The notes under the pieces were generated by a model that had not been told where the DNA came from, made no database searches, and worked only from the letters and a program-made list of their open reading frames with translations. 64,000 bases of DNA, taken from contig JAUCEF010000001.1 in the NCBI GenBank assembly GCA_033558025.1, positions 4,278,001 through 4,342,000 on the forward strand, given 5' to 3'. Positions 42,518 through 52,983 of this stretch are shown here, in pieces (the first letter of the stretch is position 1; each line of letters opens with the position of its first letter). The position numbers and the translations under genes were made by a program. This DNA comes from Phytophthora sp. 'mugwort' (lineage: Eukaryota > Oomycota > Peronosporomycetes > Peronosporales > Peronosporaceae).

Positions 42518-44944
42518 TCAATCGTCCGAAGGCACGTCGAACTGCTTTATCGGAGCTTTCCGAAGCTTCCCAGTTAGACGGTCACGAGTAGCAGGGTCTA
42601 CCTCGACGTAGCGTAGAAACTGCATGGCAAACGAGGCTTCTCCTTGCGTCTTGGAACGCAGTACTGTGGCGTAGCCCACCATATGAGCCAGAGGCACATT
42701 CGCGTGCACGATAGAGCGTCCTTGGTTAGCAATGGATTCACCTCCTTCTCCACCGACAGCAGCCCCCACTTCCTGGATATGCGCACGTCTCTGCGAGCTC
42801 AAATCGGCAAGAATGTCACCGACACAGCGATCGGGCGAGCGTACTTCGAGCTTCATCATCGGTTCCAAGATAACCGGCTCGGCTTCCTTAAGAGCTTCCT
42901 TTAACGCAAGTGCAGCCGCTGCACGGAATGACGCAGCACTCGAGTCCGAGTCCCACTCGCAGTGATCTTCATCCACCGTGACCTTCACGTATGCAACACG
43001 GTTCGTGGTCAACACTCCACGACTCAAACCAGCTTGTAGCCCCTCTTCAATTGCCAATGCGAATGGATGAGGCAACTTCCTGACCCCCTGGTTCTTCCAA
43101 TTCACGATGTTACCGGTATTCTCCTCGTCTTCTTCGTCTTTATCGTCTTCTTGGTGCTCAAGCAGTGGTTCCACGTGTATAGTGAGCTTCGCGAAGTGGC
43201 GGTCAGCGCCAAGCATGACATCGTGTGTATACGGTAGCTCAACACAGGTCGTGATGCTCTCCAGGTAGGCTACACGCATGGCGCCAACAGAAGGTTCAAG
43301 CTTATACTCACTACGCAGTCGCTCTTTGATGATATCCAAGTGGAGCTCACCCATGCCAGACATCAGCGTTTGCCCGGTCTCGCCATCCACTGTAACCACA
43401 AAGCTAGGATCCTCGCGTTGCAAGTTTTCAAGCGCTGTATCCAGGTCTTTTTGCTTCGCAGATGACTCCGCTTCAATCGAGCACGTGAACACAGGCTTGG
43501 GAATTTGAACACCAGGCAATAACATTTGGTGCGCGGCGTCCTTAGCGCTCACGAGCGTGTCACCGGTAAACGTGTGCTTGAGACCCACTGCAGCACCAAT
43601 GTGACCGGCCGAGATGAAATCCACGGCCTCCTGGTCATCAGCAGTAACATGCATGAGTCTTGTCAGCCGTTCCTTGGTGCCATCACGAGACGCATTAATC
43701 AGCTGCGACTTGGCATTTAGTACACCAGAATACACGCGGAAGAACACCACAAGACCACGTTGTCGGTCGTGCTGCACCTTAAAGGCCAGTGCACAGAGCG
43801 GCTCACTCGAGGACGGCTTCAGCTGTACTATTCTTTTCTCAGAACCAGCTCCACGACCGCGAGTCTTCTTGCCACCGACAACCGTGTGGGCTTCAAACGG
43901 AGATAAATCCAGAGGCGACGGCAGGTAGTCCACTACAGCGTCCAGCAGCGGCTGTACACCCTTGTTCTTCAGTGCGCTACCACACAGTGTGACCACGACC
44001 TGGGACGCCATGCCACGCTGCACTGTAATCCGTCGCAGCGCCGTCTTCAGCGTCTCATTCTCGATCTCTTCCTCCATCAAAAACAACTCCCCGAGCTCGT
44101 CATCGAAATTCGACGCGCGCTCAATGAGCGCTTGTCGTCCTTTAACTGCCTGTTCATACAGCTCGGCCATCTTGCCACCAGCCGAGGGCAATAACGGCAG
44201 TCGCTGCATCTGTTCGCCTTCCTTGTCCACCCATTTGACCAGCTGCATGTCGACCAGGTCCAATACTCCTTCGAACTCTGCTTCCTCTCCAACAGGAAGC
44301 TGTACACACAGCGTTTGTACACCGAATCTCGCTTCGATTGACTCACAAGACGTGGTGAAGCTGGCTCCTTCGCGGTCCAGTTTGTTTACGAAAGCGATAC
44401 GGGGCACCTTGTACCTGTCCGCCTGTTCCCAGACCGTCTCCGTCTGTGCCTCGACGCCCGCCACTCCGTCCAGCACAGCCACTGCGCCATCCAGTACGCG
44501 TACTGCTCGCTCTACTTCGATGGTAAAGTCCACGTGGCCCGGTGTATCGATCAGATTGATGTGGTGTCCGCGCCACGGGAAGCTGATGGCGGCGGCGCCG
44601 ATAGTGATGCCGCGCTCGCGTTCCTGAGGCAGGAAGTCCATGGTGGCGTCACCGTCATGCACCTCGCCCATCCGCCGGATGGCACCGGAGTAGAAGAGCA
44701 TCCGCTCGGTCGTTGTGGTCTTCCCGGCGTCGATGTGCGCCAAAATGCCGATGTTGCGGATGGCGGCGACGCTCGCGGCATCCTCCTGGTCGGAGTTCGG
44801 GGCGGTGAGTGACGCCGAAGAGCTCCATCTGCGTGCAAGACACCGGCACAGAGGATGGGCGCCTGTCGATAAGCTGCTGACGGGTCGCAAAGTCGCTAGC
44901 AGCGCGGACGCGCCGCGCGCACGTGTGCTCAAATGACGCAGCAT
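42518..44944 (-). CDS. GFM2: mitochondrial elongation factor G2 (ribosome-recycling type)
   Basis: Single exon, 808 residues, convergent with CFAP52 (88 bp apart). EF-G2 releases ribosomes after termination in mitochondria. Seen: an Arg-rich, Ser/Ala-rich N-terminal presequence; the GTPase P loop AHIDAGKTTTTERML; switch II DTPGHVDF; NKLD; and domain II to V motifs through GMGELHLDII and LEVRSPDRCVGDI. The lines QERERGITIGAAAI and VLDGVAGVEAQTETVWEQAD fit the EF-G2/MEF2 branch rather than the translocase mEF-G1. An acidic insertion (DKDEEDEENTGNI) lies in domain IV. The frame opens with a TTG nine bases earlier; the ATG at 44944 is preferred. Confidence 0.88.
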   Translation of the reverse strand: MLRHLSTRARGASALLATLRPVSSLSTGAHPLCRCLARRWSSSASLTAPNSDQEDAASVAAIRNIGILAHIDAGKTTTTERMLFYSGAIRRMGEVHDGDATMDFLPQERERGITIGAAAISFPWRGHHINLIDTPGHVDFTIEVERAVRVLDGAVAVLDGVAGVEAQTETVWEQADRYKVPRIAFVNKLDREGASFTTSCESIEARFGVQTLCVQLPVGEEAEFEGVLDLVDMQLVKWVDKEGEQMQRLPLLPSAGGKMAELYEQAVKGRQALIERASNFDDELGELFLMEEEIENETLKTALRRITVQRGMASQVVVTLCGSALKNKGVQPLLDAVVDYLPSPLDLSPFEAHTVVGGKKTRGRGAGSEKRIVQLKPSSSEPLCALAFKVQHDRQRGLVVFFRVYSGVLNAKSQLINASRDGTKERLTRLMHVTADDQEAVDFISAGHIGAAVGLKHTFTGDTLVSAKDAAHQMLLPGVQIPKPVFTCSIEAESSAKQKDLDTALENLQREDPSFVVTVDGETGQTLMSGMGELHLDIIKERLRSEYKLEPSVGAMRVAYLESITTCVELPYTHDVMLGADRHFAKLTIHVEPLLEHQEDDKDEEDEENTGNIVNWKNQGVRKLPHPFALAIEEGLQAGLSRGVLTTNRVAYVKVTVDEDHCEWDSDSSAASFRAAAALALKEALKEAEPVILEPMMKLEVRSPDRCVGDILADLSSQRRAHIQEVGAAVGGEGGESIANQGRSIVHANVPLAHMVGYATVLRSKTQGEASFAMQFLRYVEVDPATRDRLTGKLRKAPIKQFDVPSDD

Positions 44945-45177
44945 GATGCTCAACGTATGTGGCTCAGGGATGGAGGTTGTGCCACTTCACACTTATTGCG
45001 CTGAATCCATTTCGATAAAATTATGGAAAACTTGAGGTTTGTATAAAACAAAATGATCGGAAATGATGGGGAAATGTACTGAATTAACGTTGTAGTTGAA
45101 GTTGTACTTCATCGTATGGCTCGGGCGAGCGCATGGTTGTGTATGCAATGTATTTCTATCTGCAATTTCTAATCGCT
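44945..45177. other. short intergenic region
   Basis: No gene is seen between the EF-G2 start and the 3' end of the PLAC8 gene. Confidence 0.4.
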
Positions 45178-45864
45178 CTACTGGTAGCGCGGCAATGTGT
45201 CGACGGGTCCGAACGTGCACGATCCCGGCTGGTAGCTGTTGATGTGTGTGGCCATCTGCGCCGTCGAGAAGCACGGGCAACAGGTAACAGACACGCAGTC
45301 GTTGGCATTGGAGCCTGGGATAAGGAACTGGCTGCGGATCCGCTTGCGCAGCACCCACAGCGCCGCGACGAAGGTAGCGTGAGTCAGCACCGCGACGGTC
45401 CCGAGCATGGGGTTCAAAGCAGGACGTGTCTCGTCGATCCGGTGGGCATGGAAGTAGTGGTAGCTCATGTTGTGTCCAAGGATCAGCACGGAGATGAACT
45501 GCTGGAGAGTGAGCGCCATTACAGCCAGCTCTAGACTGCAGAGCATCGTGAAGAACAACAGCGATGTATTGTACGGTACCATACCCAGTCGACTGGTGAT
45601 CTGTGCGAGCGACACACACGGACAGAGCGTCGCCATGAACCCGTTCGGCACGAGGTGGTCGAAGCACGCAAAGAGGTTGGTAGTCCAGTATCCAGTTGCA
45701 ATGCCGAGGACAATATCGTCGTCGATTCGCTTGTAGTCGCTGGGGCCATCGCCTTCTGGGGTGCACGGTACAACCACTTCAGATCTCAACGTATCGTCCA
45801 GCTGGATGGCGTACGCCATGCGCGGGGTGTCCTTCGGGGTCTCGATAGTAATATGCTCCGACAT
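45178..45864 (-). CDS. PLAC8-family cysteine-rich membrane protein
   Basis: Single exon, 228 residues from the ATG at 45864 (MSEHITIETPKD). An upstream ATG at 46092 would add 76 residues, but an initiator-like element at 45910-45922 makes that region upstream of the transcription start. Seen: FACFDHLVPNGFMATLCPCV with SLAQITSRLG, the PLAC8 core Cys-x-Pro-Cys motif, and near the C-terminus CVSVTCCPCFSTAQM. Two hydrophobic segments (NTSLLFFTMLCSLELAVMA and LGTVAVLTHATFVAALWVL) lie between the Cys motifs. PLAC8 proteins affect cell size, metal transport or calcium entry in plants and fungi; the role here is unknown. Confidence 0.82.
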   Translation of the reverse strand: MSEHITIETPKDTPRMAYAIQLDDTLRSEVVVPCTPEGDGPSDYKRIDDDIVLGIATGYWTTNLFACFDHLVPNGFMATLCPCVSLAQITSRLGMVPYNTSLLFFTMLCSLELAVMALTLQQFISVLILGHNMSYHYFHAHRIDETRPALNPMLGTVAVLTHATFVAALWVLRKRIRSQFLIPGSNANDCVSVTCCPCFSTAQMATHINSYQPGSCTFGPVDTLPRYQ

Positions 45865-45909
45865 TGTGCTTGAAAGTGACCGGATAGAGAGGGTGCTACT
45901 GGAGCTGTG

Positions 45910-45922
45910 AAAGTTAGAATGA
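45910..45922 (-). promoter_or_regulatory. oomycete initiator-like element of the PLAC8 gene
   Basis: Minus strand TCATTCTAACTTT, about 46 bp before the chosen ATG, matches the TCATTYYN core and the TTT end of the initiator. It supports the shorter gene model. Confidence 0.5.
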
Positions 45923-46092
45923 CCACTTCGGATCTGTGTCGTCTGGGTGTAACTACTGCTAGCACGCACAACAAATGTACCCCCCCCCTCTGTAGCATCC
46001 CGCACTGCCAAAATAAATGGGGTGGTGCGTAGATCGAGTGAAGAGGCATTGGTATCGTGTCGATGTTCGACGTGCACACTAACACATTCCAT

Positions 46093-47569
46093 GATCCCAA
46101 GTGACTGGACGGAAATGTGGTCATTAAAGTTTTGCGGAGATATGAAATGGTTCAGTCATGCTTTCAGTCGCACATGAGATGCTGCAATATCTGCCAAAAC
46201 GACTCTAAAAGAGCTGGTACATCCGTTTCAGTGCATCTCGCTGCTCGCTTGATGGAGACATCCGTTGGTTTCGTACTCATGCATAGAGACTTCACGTTTT
46301 GAGGAACGTCTTCTTGGGAAGCGTTCTAAAACGCAAGTGCCGTAGTCGCAGGACTTTGCAGATTTAAGTTGAAACGGAAAGCTTAAGCAAATCGAATACC
46401 CTTACGATGTATTCGACGCATGAAGACTCATACTGCTCTAAGAGACGCCCTTGGTGGACGCATCGAGTTCTTCCGATGCGTCCTGGCAACTAACAGTTGT
46501 GCTTGGGTTCGTGTGACTGACGGTCCACGTCGTAGAAAAAAAAATCGGGAAGCTAGTCCCACGTGTGTGGTGGCAGACTAGTCGCTGGAATTCCCCTAAC
46601 TTGTGCTTCCGATACGCGAAGGCACGGCCGGCAATTAGACCGCGGATCTTCTTGAATGAATGTGCGATCCACCTGCAGCCATCCGAGCGCAACATTCACA
46701 TCTGAAAGGGCCATGCCTTCACTCATTCGGGGCTTTTAGTCAGTAGAATGTCATTCTGGTACGTCAGGCATGTACTTGGAGCCACGCATCTGAAGAAGCT
46801 TTGGCAGACAGCCACCGAGAATGTGTCCGTTGGCACTGCCACGTTGTAGCCACGTATGGCTTGGGTTAAGCTTCACTACGTCTTGGTGCGATTTATCGGC
46901 ACATGTTAACCATTTCCAAAGTCTTGTCATCTAGTCCAGGGGTCACCCCCCAAAAAGAATCTGACGCGAAAACCTTGGCGTTCTACTGTAGTTCACGAGC
47001 TTCAGCCAGCACGAGAGCTACATAGGTGGCACGATTGTAATGAGCGGAGTAGGGCAACATGCTTGAGATTTATTTAATTGTTAGTATAGTGAGATTACCA
47101 GAAGAATGTTCGTGTACTGCACAGTGGCATCACATTATTATACAAAGACCTGGTCTAAGGTTAGCCAATCTGTGCCGGAAGCTGCAAATAATCCCTCGTG
47201 TCTCCCATGCCGCAACGTATTAGCCTCTTATCACGACATTCACATTAAGGAGTTCTCTAATCGAACTGTTCAAATATGCCAATGACACCAGTTGACTGCA
47301 TGCTTATCACCATTTTTGGTAGTACCCCCCTCCCACTCCCGTGTTTACTGGGAAAGGTTTTAGTTGATGTTTTGCCCCTTGCAAGTCCATCTGAAGGGAG
47401 CCACTGTCGATGGGTTCTGTATCAGCAACTCGGCTCTTCATTTGGCAAGCATTTGTGAATGCCATCTGGATATCGACATTTGTGTTGATATTATCTATCT
47501 TCCCTCTGGGCTGGATTCTCGAATAATTAATGGATTGCGCCAAAGTGGGGTTAAAACGCTAGCAACAGC
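46093..47569. other. intergenic; one unrecognised minus-strand frame
   Basis: Only a minus-strand frame at 46438-46695 (85 codons, with RWIAHSFKKIRGLIAGRAFA) looks mildly protein-like. It is likely part of an old repeat. No initiator, RNA gene or element end was seen. Confidence 0.35.
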
Positions 47570-47670
47570 AAGAAAAGTGAGAATTCGAAAATTCGTTCCG
47601 TGTTAAGAAGGGAAAATTGAGCGACCAGGATGCTCACATACTACATTTCAGCAGTTCTGTAGTGATCTGG

Positions 47671-47811
47671 TTACATCATGTTGAGGCAGCAACGTTCCTG
47701 GCCACTTCCTTCACCCAAAGCAATGGTAGTTATCTCGCCTACATCGTTATCCACCGCTTGAGTCGTTCCGATGGCGAAGAGAAGAGCAACGAAGAAGGCG
47801 AACTTGTTCAT
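47671..47811 (-). CDS. tiny secreted peptide, CCL tail (copy A)
   Basis: 46 residues. A signal peptide MNKFAFFVALLFAIGTTQA is followed by a short acidic/small-residue stretch and the tail QERCCLNMM. The predicted mature peptide is about 27 residues with two adjacent cysteines; whether they form an intermolecular bond cannot be told. The gene is the reverse-oriented copy of the one at 49963-50127 and lacks eight codons present there (two in-frame deletions). Its promoter carries an initiator-like element (47853-47872). The family has a third, decayed member at 52809-52930. No known family was recognised. Confidence 0.65.
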   Translation of the reverse strand: MNKFAFFVALLFAIGTTQAVDNDVGEITTIALGEGSGQERCCLNMM

Positions 47812-47852
47812 AGTTGGTGGTGGTGTTTTTCAATTCAGCTTGAGTTTGAAGA

Positions 47853-47872
47853 GGAAAATTGATAAGTGAAGG
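47853..47872 (-). promoter_or_regulatory. oomycete initiator-like element of peptide copy A
   Basis: Minus strand CCTTCACTTATCAATTTTCC. The corresponding element in copy B has TCATTTATCAATTT; both fit TCATTYYNCAWTTT with one or two mismatches. Confidence 0.6.
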
Positions 47873-48336
47873 ACTGAGCGACGAACAGCGAGGGCGCTCT
47901 TCACTTGAGTGTGTAACTGTATAATCATGCGAGGAATTAGTGTTCCCGCGGATGCTCCACAGAATTCCACACATACCTCGCGTATTACCAGCTAAAATCG
48001 TTTGCAATTTGTGGATATATTATTCCTAGTGATCCAGCCAAGAAAACTTGAAGGTGTAAATCCTGGCGAATACCAAGGTAATGGTGAAATGCCAGCCTAA
48101 CACAAAAAATCATAACCAAAGTTACCCACCGTGATGTTGTGATATCTGGACTTTATGGAAGACCCAGAATATCAGCTTCGGCCATCCAGTACGAATGCTA
48201 GTTGATGGATGCTTGAGAACCGGGGTCGGTGCTGCAATACCGACCATAGTAGAATCAAGGAAATGAACTTGAGAGCTCAATTAAACACGTTATTCTATGC
48301 TAGACCAGTTCGTCAATTTCTAAGAGGTCGGCAAGT

Positions 48337-49445
48337 TATGCAGTTTTGTACGAGCGTTTAATAATACCTTCATATCATGTGCGTGGATGTGACATCGGGA
48401 GCCACACAGAAGTAGATTTTGTGTACACTATCTGCCTTCACAACACGAAGCGACGTACTTCGAAGTACTTCGAAGTACTTCGCAGTATACCACAAGCGAC
48501 GTTCACCGAAACTCCCGATCTCTGTGGGTGCTCGAAGTTTCAAGTGTTTTGTCAATTTGTAACAAAAACATGGGACTTGTCCAATCTTGGGCGTCGGCCA
48601 ACGTTGAATGCTGATAGCAGACATGATGAATAATTGCCGTAGATAAACTTAGATGTACGTTGCGTGTGTAGATATCTACTCAAAGTGGCGGTCGCGTTTT
48701 TTTTCTTCTTCTTACATGGCCCTCGCCCTCTGAAACACACAAATCTACGTATGATGACAACTAGAATTGCTGACCTATGTGAATCGATAAAACTTTGTGG
48801 GGAGGACTCACTCTCGAGTTGGCCAAGTATACCAGAGTAACAAACTGGGTCAGAGTAGATAGAGCTCAAATTATTTCTTTCTTCTATCAAAACTCTTGCG
48901 CGATGACCTCCACGCGGTAATGACTCTTTAAAGTTGAGGTCTTCAATGGTTGTGCTGCATGCAGACTCTCTGTCCATTTATTTTTTGATTTCGTTGAGCT
49001 CCCAAGCTACATAGCTTTGAAAAAGCTGCCGCCAAAAATGGATGGAAACTCCTCGTCAAGTATAACCAAGTCATAGACGTTCCCTGTCTTGTTTGGAGTC
49101 GCAAACTGTCTACTACCGCAGAGCAGTAGAACTTTGCAAGTGGCGCGTTGGCGAAGGAAACACTAAAACCATTTTACATAGGCACATAACCAAGGTTTCA
49201 CGTAACCATAAAGGACTACTGTATATAGCCCACTTGTGTAGGAGCAAGTGCCCCGAGCAATGGACGAGAATGCCATGCTCTAACATCTTCAGTAAAGTAC
49301 GCCGCAACAAGCTTTATTATTTAACTGCACCAATCACGGCGCCTCTTTTCGTGGGTTCTATATTCCATAATTTCGTAAACTTGCACTGCAATGATTTACA
49401 TGGGGCTCATCTACATGCACGAACAGCACCACCCAGGCTACTACG
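48337..49445. other. spacer between the inverted arms
   Basis: About 1.1 kb. It holds only open frames without recognisable domains (for example minus 48977-48552) and the decamer repeat at 48455-48483. Confidence 0.4.
48455..48483. repeat. palindromic decamer repeat
   Basis: The 10-bp unit TACTTCGAAG repeats about three times with CTTCGAAG palindromes inside. It could form alternative hairpins or be a protein-binding site array. Confidence 0.45.
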
Positions 49446-49912
49446 CACAGCTTGCCGACCTCTTAGGAGACGACGAACTGGTCTAGCATAGAATAATGTG
49501 TTTAATTGAGCTCTCAAGTTCATTTCCTTGATTCTACTATGGTCGGTATTGCAGCACCGACCCCGGTTCTCAAGCATCCATCAACTAGCATTCGTACTGG
49601 ATGGCCGAAGCTGATATTCTGGGTCTTCCATAAAGTCCAGATATCACAACATCACGGTGGGTAACTTTGGTTATGATTTTTTGTGTTAGGCTGGTATTTC
49701 ACCATTAACTTGGTATTCGCCAGGATTTACACCTTCAAGTTTTCTTGGCTGGATCACTGAGGAATAATATATCCACAAATTGCAAACGATTTTAGCTGGT
49801 ATACGCGAGGTATGTGTGGAATTCTGTGGAGCATCCGCGGGAACACTAATTCCTCGCATGATTATACAGTTACACTTAAGTGAAGAGCGCCCTCGCTGCT
49901 CGTCGCTCAGTC

Positions 49913-49930
49913 CTTCATTTATCAATTTCC
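49913..49930 (+). promoter_or_regulatory. oomycete initiator-like element of peptide copy B
   Basis: CTTCATTTATCAATTTCC, 33 bp before the ATG at 49963, fits the oomycete initiator consensus TCATTYYNCAWTTT with one mismatch. It implies a leader of about 40 nt. Confidence 0.65.
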
Positions 49931-49962
49931 CTCTTAAACTCATAAAAACACCACCACCAACT

Positions 49963-50127
49963 ATGAACAAGTTCGCCTTCTTCGTTGCTCTTCTCTTCGC
50001 CATCGGAGCGACTCAAGCGGTGGATACCGCTGTAGGCGAGCTAACTACCATTAATGCTTTGGCTGAAGGAGGAAGTGGCCAGGTGAACGCCACGCTCGAG
50101 GAACGTTGCTGCCTCAACATGATGTAA
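49963..50127 (+). CDS. tiny secreted peptide, CCL tail (copy B)
   Basis: 54 residues from the ATG at 49963. The signal peptide MNKFAFFVALLFAIGATQA is cut after an Ala-x-Ala-like site. The mature part (about 35 residues, Gly/Ala/Thr-rich, acidic) ends in LEERCCLNMM. No disulfide-knot pattern or known effector motif (RXLR, LxLFLAK) is seen. Copy A at 47671-47811 is transcribed divergently from the other arm. Both retain signal peptides, promoters and the same C-terminal tail despite indels between, suggesting the ends are under selection. Function unknown. Confidence 0.7.
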   Translation: MNKFAFFVALLFAIGATQAVDTAVGELTTINALAEGGSGQVNATLEERCCLNMM

Positions 50128-50250
50128 CCAGAACACTACAGAACTGCTGAAATGTAGTATGTGAGCATCCTGGTCGCTCAATTTTCTCTTCTTAATACCC
50201 GAGAATACAACGAATTTCGTGGATTCGCTAATTCTCAATATTTCTTGGTG

Positions 50251-52808
50251 CTGGAACGTTATCGTTACTATGTATAATCCTTACATCTTAAACATTCTCA
50301 AACCATTAGAATGCTCTATACCAAGTGTATTGATTTGCTGAGATGAATCAGGTCGACAGTACTGCGCTCCTTACTCGGCTCATTGAGTACCCGATCTCAC
50401 TAAGGAACACTCGAAAACTTACCACGAGCATTTGCTGGGTTCGTGATTGACCTCACCGCGATACTTGATTTTGGCGGTCATCCACATCTTGCCTAAGGTA
50501 CGTTACCTTTCGCTGACACATCTGAAAAAAAAAAATGAAGGATTAAATGCCAACTACCTTTTGATTGTGCGTACACGAACATAGTATTTATTGTAGACCC
50601 TAAATTAATTTCGATTCACGGTGACTCCACTTCCGTATTCTTTCACGAACCGATTCTGGGAATACGGCTGCGTATCACCCCTTAGGACCGTATTTTAGGT
50701 AGGATTATAGGTTTTCAAGCTGTGAATACCATTGATTGGGGGGGGACGGGTAGGGGGGCGTTGAATGGCAAAGCAAACGAGGAATCAGGCTCTATGCTGT
50801 GAAATTATGGTTGGTTCGTACCGATGTACTTCGTAGTACTGTATATATATACAGTGTATATCTACGGCTGAACAAACATGTAATACGTTCGACCTGGTAA
50901 TGCAAAATATCTATGTTCGGATTGACACTCACGTCTCTGACGAGTTGTGGAGGTCATTAATTTCAAACACCCAGATTCAGTACGTAGTTTATTTCAGATT
51001 TCATGTTAAACTCGTATGATTGTTTTTTTCTTATGCAGGAAGCATTGATGAGCTTAAGCTGCTAGCTAACGGTTTTAAGTAAGAGGATATAAATAGTCCG
51101 AGTATGTGCTGGCTAATGGAAAACTGCAGTTGAGACTCACGACCGATTGGTGCGTTCTGGACTGTCAGTAGCGAGTCTTATCGTCTCTGTCCCTTTGCGT
51201 AGGGGTGGAGGAAAGCCTTCCGAACTTGTGCACAAAAAATCCTAAAAATCAAGTTCTGAAAGCTCTTTGCAGTCTACCACGAGAGCAAATCAACCGCCCA
51301 GCTAAGAAAACAGAGTTCGTGTAGTTTTGTTTTTGATAACCTGGTAGACAGTCGTACGCCAGCGCCATTCACCATCATTAAGTAATCACCAGTCAGCACC
51401 TTAATTAAATGAAAGGTTGAAGCGGCACACATTGATACGTAACTTATATATTCATATCTACCACATACAGTACACGAAGCGGAATGTTGATTGCATCAAA
51501 ATTCTGGGGCCCGAACTTGCTGATACGTTTTCCTTGGTCCGAGACGAAAGACCTTGCACGTTATTCTACTATCGTCAATATACCAGTAATATTGCATTCG
51601 TCATACCTGACGTGCACTCAATACATGGGAGCCTACACAAGCTGGTTCCAGGTCATGGCTGCTATTTTGCCGAGGCCATTGCATTGTTATTAGCGACTGT
51701 TATCATACATGCGCCTATACGACGATTTTCTAGTCATCACGTTCCTTGCGACTGAGCAATTCCGCTACGCCTCCTGCCCTCCTGCATAGTATAGTATACT
51801 CCCCACTGCCGATTGGCTTCCTGCTCCATTCTCGTGACGAGAATGGAGCAGGTTCTCATAGTTTCTCGTGACATCTCCATGATTATCGTTCATAGCAATC
51901 TTCCTGATGATCGAATAAGCCAAAACAATTACGAGACGGCGGACATGGGAACATGTACAAACATTAATGGGTTTTATCTATTCCGCTTTATCTTTTCGAC
52001 GCTCTCCTAACAGTCATAGTACTTTTTCGATTGCTAGCAGTATATGTATTATAAGGTACGTTTCAGCCGGAGTGTTGCGGTTCAATTGAGCGACGAGGTA
52101 CCCGAGGATATCACTTTCAATCTCGAGATTTTTAGCACGACCTTGATTTCGTAGTGCTCGCATTAGGAAAAATCTTGATTGCCACTAGTGCGGACTTGCA
52201 ATGTCGCTTTGAAGAAGGTACTCATCGATTAAAACAAATAAGAAGGCAGGTTGGAGAAGAGAAAAAAAAAGCAGTGCGGTATTAGGTGGGCGTCGGTATG
52301 CAAAAACACGTAGCCATCCTACTGCTGAGTAAGTTGTAGCGAGTGAGTATTAAGTATACGAGTTCAATCCGCTGGCAGTCTGAGTACTCTTGTCCCCAGA
52401 GAAGACAATGTTGTAGCGCTTCAAGTGAGTCGCTTGTAGCGAAGGACTGCTATGCTCTATGGTGCAGTATTAACTCCACTTTTCCAGCTACCTGTCAGCC
52501 CGTATCCGAGTTTGGTGCGCGTGTTCTGACCGCACCAAACTCTTGGAATGAAGCGCTCCTCAATGTTGTCCTTAAGCATCCTCGAGTAATAGTACTATTC
52601 TCGAGGCACGGAAATAATTGCCTTAATGTAGTGTATTGTCTTGGTCATCTTCATTCAGCTTGTTTCCACAAGACTCCTGCCGCATTTACTACATGCAGTA
52701 GTAGTTATACATGTAGCTCCGATCGGAGTACGAATTAAAATATATGTAGTATTTATTTATTTATTTCATTACTTAGTATCAGGAATTGCCACTTGACAGA
52801 CGCGAAGC
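50251..52808. other. gene-poor region, no gene recognised
   Basis: Open frames at 51417-51755 and 52343-52738 (plus) have no recognisable domain and no initiator. A perfect hairpin lies at 51820-51852. No tRNA or other RNA gene was seen. Confidence 0.4.
51820..51852. repeat. perfect 16-bp-arm palindrome
   Basis: CCTGCTCCATTCTCGT, one central base, then its exact reverse complement ACGAGAATGGAGCAGG. No gene is adjacent. It may be a small structured RNA or a recent palindromic duplication. Confidence 0.55.
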
Positions 52809-52930
52809 TCACAGGCAGCACTTGGCCTCAGCGGTGATGACGTAGTCGGTGCGTGGAGCTTCCAGGCGCAAGGTACGATTGCCACGACAAGGAGCGAACG
52901 GAAGAGCAGGACGAACGCGAGCTTGTTCAT
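52809..52930 (-). pseudogene. secreted CCL-tail peptide, third copy, frameshifted
   Basis: From the ATG at 52930 the minus strand reads MNKLAFVLLFRSLLVVA, a signal-peptide-like start related to copies A and B. A frame change of minus one gives the tail EAPRTDYVITAEAKCCL with a stop. So the CCL end survives in another frame. A match to the oomycete initiator (minus strand TCACTTCGTAATTT at 52970-52983) lies just upstream, so the locus was once expressed. As read it is broken in the middle. Confidence 0.5.
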
Positions 52931-52969
52931 GGCGCTTGGAGGTCGTCGAGTGTGTGAGTTGCAGGCGGC

Positions 52970-52983
52970 AAATTACGAAGTGA
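52970..52983 (-). promoter_or_regulatory. oomycete initiator-like element of the third peptide copy
   Basis: Minus strand TCACTTCGTAATTT, 40 bp before the ATG at 52930; matches TCATTYYNCAWTTT with two mismatches. Confidence 0.45.

Larger units (their letters stand above)
47570..48336. repeat. inverted duplication, left arm
   Basis: Nearly identical, with indels, to the reverse complement of 49446-50250. The spacer between arms is about 1.1 kb. It carries one peptide gene on the minus strand (47671-47811) and its promoter. Similarity fades at both outer ends. Confidence 0.75.
49446..50250. repeat. inverted duplication, right arm
   Basis: Reverse complement partner of 47570-48336, in better-preserved form. 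Contains peptide copy B on the plus strand. Confidence 0.75.

Noticed and set aside
43962..44627. 221-codon Ser-rich plus-strand frame
   Set aside because: Antisense shadow of the EF-G2 gene.
52343..52738. 131-codon cysteine- and serine-rich frame as a secreted protein
   Set aside because: No signal peptide at its start, no initiator-like element and no recognisable cysteine spacing; kept only as part of a gene-free stretch.
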